Shown here piece by piece: positions 34,811-44,462 of a stretch of DNA of 64,000 nucleotides. Where the stretch lies: positions 1-64,000 of the forward strand of contig NZ_LYPC01000026.1 of NCBI RefSeq assembly GCF_001700435.1, written 5' to 3'. Below the pieces are notes generated by a model. The model had not been told where the DNA came from. It searched no databases and saw only the letters and a program-made list of their open reading frames with translations. Position numbers and translations under genes: made by a program. Position 1 is the stretch's first letter; the number at the start of each line of letters is the position of its first letter. This stretch comes from Paenibacillus pectinilyticus. GTDB lineage: Bacteria > Bacillota > Bacilli > Paenibacillales > NBRC-103111.

Positions 34811-35776
34811 ATGGAAAAATCCGTATCGGCGACTGTAACGCAGGTGGGTGTGAGAGTAAAGAAAAAAGAAAATCGGTATAGTAAATACGCGCCGCTCCTA
34901 ATCATGATGGCACCGGGACTGATTTACCTATTGTTTAATAACTATCTCCCGATGGTCGGGATCGCAATCGCGTTCAAAAAAATCAATTTCGCGAAAGGCT
35001 TTTTTAACAGTGATTGGGTGGGTTTTAAAAATTTTGAATACTTGTTCAAGACCAGTGACGCTTATATCATTACGCGAAATACGATACTTTATAATCTTGT
35101 CTTCATTTTACTTGGCACCATTCTGGCCTTTGCGTGTGCGGTCATGCTCAACGAGATCAAAAATAAAGTATTAGTAAAGTTTTATCAAAGCATCATCACG
35201 CTGCCACATCTGATTTCTATGGTTATCGTTAGTTACTTAGTCTATGCCCTATTGAGTGCAGATACAGGCTTCATCAATCATACGGTACTTCCTTGGTTTG
35301 GCATGGAGGAAGGCATTTCCTGGTATAGCGAAGATAAGTACTGGCCATGGATACTGACAGTGGTTCATTTCTGGAAAAGTGTCGGTTACTCCAGCATTGT
35401 GTTTTTTGCGGCTTTGCTTGGCATTGACGAAGAATACTATGAAGCGGCGAGACTTGATGGAGCGAGTCGATTACAGCAGATCCGTCACATTACTTTACCA
35501 ATTCTAACACCAGTTATTACGATGATGACATTACTCAGCATCGGACGTATCTTCTACTCCGACTTCGGACTATTCTATCAGGTTCCAATGAACTCGGGGG
35601 CACTATTTAACACAACGGCAACGATTGATACGTATGTATTTAAGGGCTTGATGGGCAGCGGCGATCTAGGCATGTCCACTGCAGCAGGCGTTTATCAATC
35701 AGTGGTTGGATTCCTGCTCGTTATACTAGCGAACTATACTGTGAGACGTTTCAGCAAAGACAACGCGTTGTTCTAG
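34811..35776 (+). CDS. CUT1 sugar ABC permease (LplB type), system C
   Basis: This 321-aa permease of the LplB/YtcP-associated subgroup has a Lys-rich cytoplasmic head, a first helix at about 28-48 (YAPLLIMMAPGLIYLLF), the signature YLPMVGIAIAFKKIN and the EAA loop EAARLDGASRLQQI. ATG 34811 lies ten bases after AGAGGA; GTG 34802 is an in-frame alternative. It pairs with the next gene and with the binding protein 4.5 kb downstream; the two-component genes lie in between, as in system B. The context suggests rhamnose/glucuronate-containing oligosaccharides. Confidence 0.92.
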   Translation: MEKSVSATVTQVGVRVKKKENRYSKYAPLLIMMAPGLIYLLFNNYLPMVGIAIAFKKINFAKGFFNSDWVGFKNFEYLFKTSDAYIITRNTILYNLVFILLGTILAFACAVMLNEIKNKVLVKFYQSIITLPHLISMVIVSYLVYALLSADTGFINHTVLPWFGMEEGISWYSEDKYWPWILTVVHFWKSVGYSSIVFFAALLGIDEEYYEAARLDGASRLQQIRHITLPILTPVITMMTLLSIGRIFYSDFGLFYQVPMNSGALFNTTATIDTYVFKGLMGSGDLGMSTAAGVYQSVVGFLLVILANYTVRRFSKDNALF

Positions 35777-35789
35777 GGAGGGTATCATC

Positions 35790-36677
35790 TTGAAAAATGA
35801 AAGTAGAGGCTTAACTTGGTTCAGCCATATTATGATGTTGTTGTTCGCTGTCGTCAGTATTATTCCGTTTGTGCTGCTCATCTCGGCATCGTTTACAGAT
35901 CAAAATGAGATCGTCGCCAATGGCTATTCATTCATCCCCCAAACATTCAGTTTGGCAGCGTATGAGTATCTATACGAAAGAGGGGCGGACATCGCGCGCG
36001 CTTACGGCGTAACGGTCTTCGTTACCATTGTGGGGACAGCAATTGGGGTAGCTATGACGGCACTGCTGTCATACCCGTTGTCAAGAAGTGTCACTCCACA
36101 CCGTAATCTAATTATGTTTATCGTCTTCTTCACCATGTTGTTTAATGGTGGATTGGTTCCTTCTTACTTGGTGTACACACAGATCTTCCATATCAAGAAT
36201 ACCATATGGGCATTAGTTGTGCCTGGGCTCCTGATGAACGGATTTTACGTCATGATGATGCGAACATTCTTCCAAACCACGATACCAAGTGCATTAATTG
36301 AATCTGCACAAATAGACGGAGCAGGGGAATACAGAACCTTCTGGTCAATCGTGATTCCTCTGTCGGCTCCAATTCTAGCGACGATTGGCTTGTTTGAATG
36401 TATCATGTACTGGAACGACTGGCAGCTTGGAATGATCTATATTACGAACCCAAAACTATTCAGTATTCAGAATTTACTAAATCGTATTATGCAGGACATT
36501 CAGTTTATCACCACTAATATGAGTAGTACGAATACGAACGATGCCATGCAGCAAATGCCTACGGATTCGGTGAAAATGGCTATTGCCGTGATCGGCGTTC
36601 TGCCGATCCTCGTAGCGTACCCGTTCTTCCAAAAGTATTTTATCAAAGGTATTATGATCGGCGCTGTGAAAGGATAA
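35790..36677 (+). CDS. CUT1 sugar ABC permease (LplC/YtcP type), system C
   Basis: This 295-aa partner permease starts at TTG 35790, seven bases after GGGAGGG, with no ATG nearby. Motifs are ESAQIDGAGEYRTFWSIVIPLS for ATPase docking and the C-terminal IGAVKG. It follows the first permease by 13 bp. A strong hairpin 20 bp beyond the stop separates it from the kinase gene. Confidence 0.93.
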   Translation: MKNESRGLTWFSHIMMLLFAVVSIIPFVLLISASFTDQNEIVANGYSFIPQTFSLAAYEYLYERGADIARAYGVTVFVTIVGTAIGVAMTALLSYPLSRSVTPHRNLIMFIVFFTMLFNGGLVPSYLVYTQIFHIKNTIWALVVPGLLMNGFYVMMMRTFFQTTIPSALIESAQIDGAGEYRTFWSIVIPLSAPILATIGLFECIMYWNDWQLGMIYITNPKLFSIQNLLNRIMQDIQFITTNMSSTNTNDAMQQMPTDSVKMAIAVIGVLPILVAYPFFQKYFIKGIMIGAVKG

Positions 36678-36697
36678 GAAATAGTCTTCTATATGTG

Positions 36698-36733
36698 TAA
36701 CGCCACAACTGTCGTATTATGGTTGTGGCGTTA
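36698..36733 (+). terminator. Hairpin between permease and sensor kinase genes
   Basis: Perfect 12-bp stem TAACGCCACAAC/GTTGTGGCGTTA with a 12-base loop; only GCACTTTC follows, so it may attenuate rather than stop transcription. Confidence 0.6.
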
Positions 36734-36796
36734 GCACTTTCTGACAGAGTATGATACAACTAGGATGAAATCCGACCCAAAAGGAGACCAGATGGC

Positions 36797-38554
36797 ATGA
36801 ATACTCATAAATGGCACTGGCGGCGAACCTCATTGCGATACAAGCTGATCGCTAGCGTTCTACTTATGACTTTGCCGCTGATTGGTATGCTTTTATACAA
36901 TAATTACTATGCAATTCATGTCGTCCGCGGGCAGGTTGCTGATTCTTACAAGAATATGCTAAAGCTCTATATGAACCAGACGGATGACAGCCTGAATGAT
37001 ATAGATTCTTATATGAGTACAGTGGCAAGTAACGGCTATGATTTGTTGTCACTTAGTCAGGCGGCAACCGATACGGATTATTACAGTGCGAAAATCTATC
37101 TGTTCAACAAGTTGAATCGGGATAGTTCGTTGTACAATTCGTTAAGCTCTTTTTTTGTATATACCGAGCACAGGCAAGATTATTTGGACGTTTCCAAAGG
37201 TGACCAATCTGCTCTGGAGGAAAAAGATGAAATTGCAACTTTCATCATCGAATGGATTCATTCCCGTCAATATTCGCAAGGGAGCTCAGTACAAAGATGG
37301 CAGCATGTCCGAATCGGTCAAGACGATTACCTTCTCGATATCGTTCATTCGGGTGATGCGTACTTGGGTGGTTTGATCAAAACAAGCCTATTATTGGAAC
37401 CACTCGACGCCCTTCAGATCGGGGAGGGAGGAGAGGTTTTACTTGCGGATAAGCAGGGTAAACAAATAACGGATACAGAAGCAGTAAGCGATTACGGGGT
37501 TGAATTGCGAAAGAACATGAACGATTATTATATTTCAGGCACAACCAAAAAATTTCTAGTCGTCGGAGCGCAGTCCGTTAAAGGTGAATTCCAGCTGGTT
37601 ACCCTAATTCCCGATCAGCATATCTTAGCCAATCTTCCCTATCTCCAATGGGTCGTTTGGTTAATTACAATTGGAGGATTCTTATTTATTCCACTAGGGC
37701 TCTATTCGATGAGAATGTCGATCTTAGTTCCCTTATATCGGGTGCTGCGAACCATGAAGAAGGTCCGTGAGGGAGATTGGAGCAGCAGGGTTGAGCTGAG
37801 TGATACTTCCGGCGAGTTTCATCTCATCGGGGGCGCATTTAACGCCATGATGACGGATGTCGAAAGGCTCCGCATCAACGTCTATGAGGAACAACTGAAT
37901 AAGCAAAAGGAGGAATTGCAGCGGCTTCAGCTGCAAGTGAATCCCCATTTTTTCTTGAACACGCTCAATATCGTTTATAACCTCGCGAAGGTCAAGAACT
38001 ACGAATTGATTCTGGAAATGTCGATGTCATTAATTCATTACTTCCGTTTTATGTTTCGCAGCAATACTTCGTTCGTACAATTGAAGGACGAGATTGAACA
38101 TACCAAGAATTATTTGCGGATTCAAAGCTTACGGTTCCCAAACCAACTAACATGGAACATCGAGACGCCGGTTTACCTATCGGATGTACCTATTCCACCG
38201 TTAGTTATTCAATCGTTCGTCGAGAATTCAATCAAGCATGCCGTTACATTGGACGAGCCAATCCATATTTCCGTACACATTGAATTCATGGATGAGGAGA
38301 ACGACTCCAGAGTGAAAATAAGTATTAAAGATACGGGATTTGGCTTTAATGATCAGGTCTTGGAAGAACTGCAAGCCGGGAGAAGCGTCGAGAATGAACG
38401 TGGTGAGCATACCGGAATCTGGAATGTGGAGCGAAGATTAAAGCTGCTGTATGGTGAAACTGTCTCTATTCAGTATGCTAACGTGAAGGAAAGCGGCGGC
38501 GCGGTTGTGGAGATAATTGTTCCCATACATCCAGGAATGGAGGAAAAGAGATGA
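36797..38554 (+). CDS. YesM-type sensor histidine kinase, system C
   Basis: This 585-aa kinase has TM1 at about 16-36, an extracellular sensor to about 283, TM2 at about 285-305 and HAMP to about 360. The H-box is QVNPHFFLNTL (His384; the common FLYN is FFLN here), the N-box VENSIKHA (Asn477) and the lid DTGFGF. AAGGAGACC supports ATG 36797. Its last codons overlap the regulator start (ATGA). It probably detects the sugar imported by the flanking permeases. Confidence 0.93.
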   Translation: MNTHKWHWRRTSLRYKLIASVLLMTLPLIGMLLYNNYYAIHVVRGQVADSYKNMLKLYMNQTDDSLNDIDSYMSTVASNGYDLLSLSQAATDTDYYSAKIYLFNKLNRDSSLYNSLSSFFVYTEHRQDYLDVSKGDQSALEEKDEIATFIIEWIHSRQYSQGSSVQRWQHVRIGQDDYLLDIVHSGDAYLGGLIKTSLLLEPLDALQIGEGGEVLLADKQGKQITDTEAVSDYGVELRKNMNDYYISGTTKKFLVVGAQSVKGEFQLVTLIPDQHILANLPYLQWVVWLITIGGFLFIPLGLYSMRMSILVPLYRVLRTMKKVREGDWSSRVELSDTSGEFHLIGGAFNAMMTDVERLRINVYEEQLNKQKEELQRLQLQVNPHFFLNTLNIVYNLAKVKNYELILEMSMSLIHYFRFMFRSNTSFVQLKDEIEHTKNYLRIQSLRFPNQLTWNIETPVYLSDVPIPPLVIQSFVENSIKHAVTLDEPIHISVHIEFMDEENDSRVKISIKDTGFGFNDQVLEELQAGRSVENERGEHTGIWNVERRLKLLYGETVSIQYANVKESGGAVVEIIVPIHPGMEEKR

Positions 38555-40161
38555 ATTATCAGTTGCTCCTTGTTGATGATGAAGTTCATGCCATTGAAGG
38601 CGTGAAGTCTGATCTGGATATGAACAAACTGGGAATAACGGCATTGTTTACTGCTTTCAATATCAGGCAAGCTAAAGACATATTTGAAAAGGAAACGATT
38701 GATATTCTACTGTGCGATATTGAAATGCCGCAAGGTAACGGCTTGGAACTACTGACTTGGGTTAGAGAGAATCATCCGAACACGGCGACGATCTTTTTGA
38801 CAAGCCATGCGGATTTTAAATATGCCAAGGAAGCGTTGCAGCTAGGGAGTCTCGATTATTTATTGAAGCCTGTGCTTGGGACCGATTTGGAGAAAGCCAT
38901 CCGTAAAGCGCAGCTCCACATTGACCGGAATAGTGAAATCAACCGGAATAGCAAGTCACATCAATTATGGTTGAAACATCATTCCTTTATCATCGAGCGG
39001 TTCTGGCTGGATCTCATCAACCATTCGACACCGAGTCTGCCAGCCGCAATCAGCGAGCAGGTAGAGCGTCATCATATCCCGATTACGGACGAATCTGTCT
39101 TCCTTCCTATTCTTATTTCTGTCCAAAGATGGAACAAAGGTTTGAACAGAAGAGATGAAAAGATTCTTGAGTATGCGCTTAAAAATACGGCTGAAGAAAT
39201 CCTAATTACTAACCGTTCCAATGGTATTTGTTTTCAATTGGACCGGGGAATGCTAATGATTATCTTGGTTGCTAACAGGGGTAGAGAATGGGATTATGGT
39301 CATCTCACAGAAGCATGTCATCAATATATTGCCTCATGCAACGGTTATTTCTACTGTGACATGAGCTGTTATTTCGGACGTTCTGTCGAAAGCCGTGAGA
39401 TGGCAGATATGGTAGCGGAGTTGCGGCTTAGGGATCGCAACAATGTTGCCTTTGTCAACCAAGTATTCCTTCATCAAGATAGTGGAAGTGCGCATCAGCC
39501 GATTAAGCTGCCAGCTATGAGTGTAGTTTCCTCGCTTTTGAAATCAGGTACTAGGGAAGCCGTCGTTCACGAAGTGGAAGCGATCTTAGATAATCTCGTA
39601 CGAAATCAAGGAATGGATGCCGAGATTTTGCATCAATTTAATCAGAATTTTATGCAGGTGGTGTTCTCATTCCTGAATTTGAAAGGGATTGAGGCAAATC
39701 AATTATTCGGAGATGAAGAATCGAGGCGTATTTCGGAGATAGCTGTGCGATCCATTACGGATATGTTAGCTTGGGTCCATCATATCGTGAGCAAGGCGAT
39801 GAACCAAGCAGAAGTGGTGAAAGAGACTGATAAAATCGTCCAAACTGTCCTAGCGTATATTGCGCTTAACATGGATCAAGATTTGGCACGGGAAACGCTC
39901 GCGGATCAGGTGTTTTTGAATCCAGATTATTTGTCGCGAATATTCAAAAAAGAAACTGGTTATTCCATATCCGACTATATATTGCTGGAAAAAATCAAGC
40001 ATGCTAAGGAGTTATTATCACAAACAAATGTTCCTATTAGCTCCATTGCCTCCTCGTTGGGGTATACGAATTTCTCCTATTTTACAAAACTATTCAAAAA
40101 GTATGCGGGGTTAGGACCAACAGAGTATAGGAGTCAATTCGGAAACGTTATGAAGTCGTGA
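38551..40161 (+). CDS. YesN-type AraC-family response regulator, system C
   Basis: This 536-aa regulator has a receiver (Asp9/Asp10, phospho-acceptor Asp56 in LLCDIEMP, Lys in YLLKP), a variable middle and a C-terminal AraC domain (about 430-530, ending LGPTEYRSQF). TGGAGGAAAAG lies just upstream, and the start overlaps the kinase stop. It is the natural candidate to bind the GTCGTC repeats at four promoters in 28.5-42 kb. One of these operators overlaps this gene's own stop codon. Confidence 0.94.
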   Translation: MNYQLLLVDDEVHAIEGVKSDLDMNKLGITALFTAFNIRQAKDIFEKETIDILLCDIEMPQGNGLELLTWVRENHPNTATIFLTSHADFKYAKEALQLGSLDYLLKPVLGTDLEKAIRKAQLHIDRNSEINRNSKSHQLWLKHHSFIIERFWLDLINHSTPSLPAAISEQVERHHIPITDESVFLPILISVQRWNKGLNRRDEKILEYALKNTAEEILITNRSNGICFQLDRGMLMIILVANRGREWDYGHLTEACHQYIASCNGYFYCDMSCYFGRSVESREMADMVAELRLRDRNNVAFVNQVFLHQDSGSAHQPIKLPAMSVVSSLLKSGTREAVVHEVEAILDNLVRNQGMDAEILHQFNQNFMQVVFSFLNLKGIEANQLFGDEESRRISEIAVRSITDMLAWVHHIVSKAMNQAEVVKETDKIVQTVLAYIALNMDQDLARETLADQVFLNPDYLSRIFKKETGYSISDYILLEKIKHAKELLSQTNVPISSIASSLGYTNFSYFTKLFKKYAGLGPTEYRSQFGNVMKS

Positions 40162-40219
40162 AAACGCTATTAAAGAAGTCGTCAAAGTGTTAGTCGGTCC
40201 TCACGTATAGCGATAAGAT
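40155..40219 (+). promoter_or_regulatory. System C operator and promoter, site 3 (binding protein)
   Basis: GTCGTG (40155) and GTCGTC (40178) are 23 bp apart; TTAGTC (40190-40195) and TAAGAT (40214-40219) have an 18-bp spacer. The distal half-site overlaps the regulator stop codon at 40159-40161. Confidence 0.7.
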
Positions 40220-40258
40220 GAAGGTGTAAAGAACAACACCTATTGGGGGGATTACGAT

Positions 40259-41788
40259 ATGAAAAGAAAATTGAAGCTGACCGCTTTGTCGCTAGTCGCA
40301 GTCATGTTAACGGGGACGATGACCGCATGTTCATCATCCGAGAATACAGTAGATAAATCTTCTACTGCAACCCCAGCAGCTAGCGCAAGTACGAGCGCTA
40401 CGAAAGATCCGTTTGAAATTGTGATGGCTATGCCGGTATTTGGAGCAATCCCAAAGGATATGCAAGCCGTTCAAGATGAAATCAGTAAAATCACGAAAGC
40501 AAAAATCAATGCAACGGTGAAAATCCTTCCGATTAGTATAGGCGCTTGGGCGCAACAAGTGAATCTGATGACGTCCAGCGGGGAAAAGCTTGATCTATTC
40601 TTTGAGTTCGGGCAAGGATATGGCCCTGATGTGGCTGCCGGCAAAATAATTGCGTTGGATAGCCTATTGGACAAGTACGGTCAAGATACAAAAAAACAAT
40701 TTGAACCTGAATACTTGAATAGTACGAAGGTTAGTGGCAAAATCTACGGCATTCCTAACATCAAGGATTTCACTACGGCGGAATCTGGTGTTCTAATGAG
40801 GAAAGATTTGGTGGACAAGTATAAAATTGATGTCGCTTCTATCAAGAAAATTGATGATTTGGACGCCGTATACAAGACGATTAAAGATAACGAACCCAAT
40901 CTAGCTGCGTTAGGATCAGGGTTATCTGTACCTTCTGATCAGTATCTTTGGTACGATAAACTAGGTGATAAGTATGGGGTATTGCCTGGATACGACAATG
41001 GTTTGAAGGTTGAGAATTTGTATGAAACAAAAGAGTATGAAGACTATCTGAAAAAAATGAGCAGTTGGTTCAAAGCTGGATTTATAAACAAAGACGCTGC
41101 TACGAGTCAGGTTCCCACGAATGATCTGATGAAAGCAGGTAAGATATTTTCTTACTTCATAACGAATAAACCAGGTGCACTAGTTGATGAAATCCGCACG
41201 TCGGGCAAAGAGTTAGTGTTTGTTCCGCTAATAACAAAAGCATATGCAACAACAAGTGATGTGCTTACGGGATTATGGACGATTTCCACCAATTCCAAGA
41301 ATCCTGAAAGATCAATGATGTTCATGAATCTCATGTACTCAGATAAGGATATCGCGAATCTTTTATTGTGGGGCGTTGAAGGCAAGCATTATGTGAAAGC
41401 ATCGGAGAATACGATCGATTATCCGACTGGCATCGATGCGAAGACGGTCGGATATGCCAATCAAGGTTGGTTAACTGGCAATTCACTCCTGGCTTATCTT
41501 TATAAAAGTTCACCTTCGGATAAGAATAAGATAATCATTGATAACAATAAAAATGCCATCAAATCGAAAGCGCTTGGCTTCTCCTTTAATTCGGAGCCAG
41601 TCAAAAACGAGATTACAGCGCTTAACAATGTGACGGATCAATATAAAAAAGGGTTGGAATCAGGAACGCTTGATCCTGCCGATAAGCTTCAGGAATTTAG
41701 AACGAAGCTGAAAGCTGCAGGTATTGATAAAGTTGTTGCTGAGAAACAGAAGCAGTTGGATGCATGGGCAGCTGAGAGTAAAAAATAA
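40259..41788 (+). CDS. Sugar-binding lipoprotein (LplA-like), system C
   Basis: This 509-aa extracellular binding protein has lipobox TMTAC (Cys24), an Ala/Ser/Thr linker (27-48) and the LplA-like long form of the family 1 fold. Repeating motifs such as EKLDLFFEFG and YGIPNIKDF mark the sugar cleft region. TTGGGGGGATTAC precedes the ATG. It is transcribed from its own system C promoter and closed by a strong terminator, so it can be made in excess over the permeases. Confidence 0.93.
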   Translation: MKRKLKLTALSLVAVMLTGTMTACSSSENTVDKSSTATPAASASTSATKDPFEIVMAMPVFGAIPKDMQAVQDEISKITKAKINATVKILPISIGAWAQQVNLMTSSGEKLDLFFEFGQGYGPDVAAGKIIALDSLLDKYGQDTKKQFEPEYLNSTKVSGKIYGIPNIKDFTTAESGVLMRKDLVDKYKIDVASIKKIDDLDAVYKTIKDNEPNLAALGSGLSVPSDQYLWYDKLGDKYGVLPGYDNGLKVENLYETKEYEDYLKKMSSWFKAGFINKDAATSQVPTNDLMKAGKIFSYFITNKPGALVDEIRTSGKELVFVPLITKAYATTSDVLTGLWTISTNSKNPERSMMFMNLMYSDKDIANLLLWGVEGKHYVKASENTIDYPTGIDAKTVGYANQGWLTGNSLLAYLYKSSPSDKNKIIIDNNKNAIKSKALGFSFNSEPVKNEITALNNVTDQYKKGLESGTLDPADKLQEFRTKLKAAGIDKVVAEKQKQLDAWAAESKK

Positions 41789-41796
41789 GAACGATG

Positions 41797-41830
41797 CCTG
41801 GTTCCATGTATATGGAACCAGGTTTTTTTT
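41797..41830 (+). terminator. Terminator after the system C binding protein
   Basis: Perfect 11-bp stem CCTGGTTCCAT/ATGGAACCAGG, 4-base loop, then eight T. Confidence 0.95.
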
Positions 41831-41853
41831 GTTCTACGCGACCCGCATAAGAA

Positions 41854-41918
41854 GTCGTTAAAATGTTATTGAACAAGTCGTGAGAGTGTTAGTGAGCGAA
41901 ACGGATTGCCTTTATGAT
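41854..41918 (+). promoter_or_regulatory. System C operator and promoter, site 4 (GH2 operon)
   Basis: GTCGTT (41854) and GTCGTG (41877) are 23 bp apart; TTAGTG (41889-41894) and TATGAT (41913-41918) have an 18-bp spacer. Confidence 0.7.
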
Positions 41919-41960
41919 ACAAATATAGACTTCTAGTTTGGTTATGAGAGGGGAACAACC

Positions 41961-44420
41961 ATGTTTAAAGAAAATATTGACCGATCATGGGAATTTGTAA
42001 AGGGCAAACCATCTGTTATTCCGGGCATGAGCCAACCTGGCAAAATTGTTCATCTTCCACACGACTTTACCATCGAAACCGATACGTCTCCTGATGCACC
42101 TGGCGGCCAAGGAACGGGCTATTACGGAGGAGGAATCGGAACATATACGAAAGTACTGAATGTATCTGAAGAGCACGCCGGCAAAAGAGTTTTGGTAGAG
42201 TTCGACGGCTCTTATATGAACACGACCGTAGTGTTGAACGGACACACCGTGGCCAGACACCATTACGGCTACACACCATTCCATGCAGATCTCACGCCTT
42301 ATGTAAAAATAGGGCATCCGAATCGGCTGTCAGTAACCGTTAACAACGCGGCGCAGCCGAATGCACGCTGGTACACGGGTTCGGGACTATATCGCCACGT
42401 TGATCTGCTTTGCGCCCCAAAGATGCATATAGCCCCTTGGGGAATTTTCGCTCATACATCGCATATTGTAGACGGGACGGCCTTTGTCATCGTGGAAACG
42501 ACGGTGGAGAATCATACTGCGGATAACACAAATCTATGGGTGGACATCAAGTTTGAGAAGGAGTCCTGCGGTAGCTTAGCCGGTGTAGGAAGAGTCAAAG
42601 TTCATGTACCAGCAGGTGAAAAGTCCGTAGGACAAGTGAAGATCGCCGTTGAAAACGCCGACATTTGGGATATTGATTCGCCGAACCTTTACAAAATTAC
42701 GGCTCAACTGAGCGATACAGAGACGGTTCTAGATAGAGAAAGCACCCAATTTGGTATTAGAACCATTTCCGTGGATACCAAAAACGGCTTTATGCTGAAT
42801 GGCCGAACCGTAAAGCTCAAAGGCGGCTGCGTGCATCATGACAATGGCATCCTTGGTGCTGCGTCGTTTAAGGACAGCGAGTACCGCAAAATGAAAATAC
42901 ACAAAGACAATGGGTATAATGCCATCCGATTCGCTCACAATCCCATGTCAAGGGATTTGCTGGATGCTTGTGACCGTCTTGGGCTGCTTGTAATTAACGA
43001 AGCGTTCGATGTTTGGGTGATTGAGAAAAATACCCATGATTATAGTCAGTATTTTGAAGAGAACTGGAAGGAGGATATGAAAGCCTTCATTCTCCGTGAC
43101 CGAAATCATCCCAGCGTCATCATGTGGTCTACCGGCAATGAGGTTCCAGAGCGCGGTGGGTTGTCGGATGGAAATAAGTGGTCTGCCAAACTCGCGGCTT
43201 ACGTGCGTGAACTTGACCCAACCAGATTGATCACACACTCCTTATGCTCCTTTTTCGGCGGCCTTGACGATGATGATTCTGCGAAATTTTACGAGGGATT
43301 GTTTAAACAAGCGATGAACGGAGGAGGCTTACAAAATTTAGATACAGAATTTGGTAGGGGGATATGGGGAGATTATACGGAAACCTTTGCCGCTCCGCTA
43401 GATGTCGTTGGATATAATTATTTGAATTACCATTATGAAAATGCGCTTGATAATTACCCGAACCGTGTCATCTGTGGGACGGAAAGCAAACCGCTTGAAA
43501 TGGATAAGTACTGGCATGATGTTGAGCGTCTTTCCCATGTTATCGGTGATTTCAACTGGACAAGTCACGATTACATAGGAGAAGCAGGTCTAGGGAAAGC
43601 AGAATATGTGGATCAAGATGAAGTTACCGCTACATCAAGGAGTATTCATATTGCTAATTATCCGTGGCGACTCGCAAGTGATTCTGATTTCGACCTTTGT
43701 GGCTTTGAACGACCACAACTTGCCTACCGTAGAATCGTGTGGGGCTCTAATGAAACCTTCATTGCATCGCGAAATCCTAAAAACTATGGTAAGTCAGAAG
43801 TTTTAGGCCGATGGGGTTGGCCAGAATGCGAAAATGAATGGAGCTGGGAAGGTCATAAGGGAAAACCAGTAGTTGTTGATGTTTATTCTGCTGCGGAGGA
43901 AGTAGAGCTGATCTTGAATGGAATGAGCCTTGGTCGCCAGCCTGCGGGAAGAGAGAACCGATTCACTGCAAAGTTTAATCTCACTTATGAGCCGGGAAAA
44001 TTGGAAGCTGTAAGTTATACGGCTGGCAAGGAAATTTCGACTAATATCCTGACTTCTGCCGGGAAGCCTGTCGGGGTCCGTATAAAGCCTGATAAAAGAG
44101 AGCTTATAGCAGATGGTCAATCCTTATCTTTCGCGGTCGTGGAGGTCGTTGATGCAGAAGGGCGGCATGTTCCTACAGTCGAAATGAAAGCATCGGCCCA
44201 AGTAGAAGGGGCAGCTAAGCTCGCAGCTTTCGGAACGGGCAAACCGCAAACGACCGAAAACTATACAACAGGTGAATTTACTTCGTATCAAGGTAGATTG
44301 CTTGCGATCGTTCGTGCAGGTTACGAGCCAGGCCTGTCGGTTCTAACAGTTGACGTAGAAGGACTTGGCGCAGTCTCAATAGAGATTCCAGTAGGGAATA
44401 TATTCAACTACACCACTTAA
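41961..44420 (+). CDS. GH2 beta-galactosidase-type glycosidase
   Basis: This 819-aa cytosolic enzyme has the GH2 order: sugar-binding jelly roll (1-155), immunoglobulin-like domain (about 160-270), TIM barrel with acid/base Glu394 in STGNEVPE and nucleophile Glu508 in CGTESKP, then extra C-terminal beta domains including a DUF4982-like region. The VHHDNGILGA and RFAHNP motifs are typical of the LacZ/BgaB-like branch. GAGAGGGGAAC precedes the ATG. It is the first gene of a two-gene operon with the glucuronidase. Exact specificity (beta-Gal or another beta-glycoside) cannot be read from sequence. Confidence 0.92.
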   Translation: MFKENIDRSWEFVKGKPSVIPGMSQPGKIVHLPHDFTIETDTSPDAPGGQGTGYYGGGIGTYTKVLNVSEEHAGKRVLVEFDGSYMNTTVVLNGHTVARHHYGYTPFHADLTPYVKIGHPNRLSVTVNNAAQPNARWYTGSGLYRHVDLLCAPKMHIAPWGIFAHTSHIVDGTAFVIVETTVENHTADNTNLWVDIKFEKESCGSLAGVGRVKVHVPAGEKSVGQVKIAVENADIWDIDSPNLYKITAQLSDTETVLDRESTQFGIRTISVDTKNGFMLNGRTVKLKGGCVHHDNGILGAASFKDSEYRKMKIHKDNGYNAIRFAHNPMSRDLLDACDRLGLLVINEAFDVWVIEKNTHDYSQYFEENWKEDMKAFILRDRNHPSVIMWSTGNEVPERGGLSDGNKWSAKLAAYVRELDPTRLITHSLCSFFGGLDDDDSAKFYEGLFKQAMNGGGLQNLDTEFGRGIWGDYTETFAAPLDVVGYNYLNYHYENALDNYPNRVICGTESKPLEMDKYWHDVERLSHVIGDFNWTSHDYIGEAGLGKAEYVDQDEVTATSRSIHIANYPWRLASDSDFDLCGFERPQLAYRRIVWGSNETFIASRNPKNYGKSEVLGRWGWPECENEWSWEGHKGKPVVVDVYSAAEEVELILNGMSLGRQPAGRENRFTAKFNLTYEPGKLEAVSYTAGKEISTNILTSAGKPVGVRIKPDKRELIADGQSLSFAVVEVVDAEGRHVPTVEMKASAQVEGAAKLAAFGTGKPQTTENYTTGEFTSYQGRLLAIVRAGYEPGLSVLTVDVEGLGAVSIEIPVGNIFNYTT

Positions 44421-44462
44421 ATAGTTTAACTATAACTTTTAAAATAAAGGAGCTCACCTACA

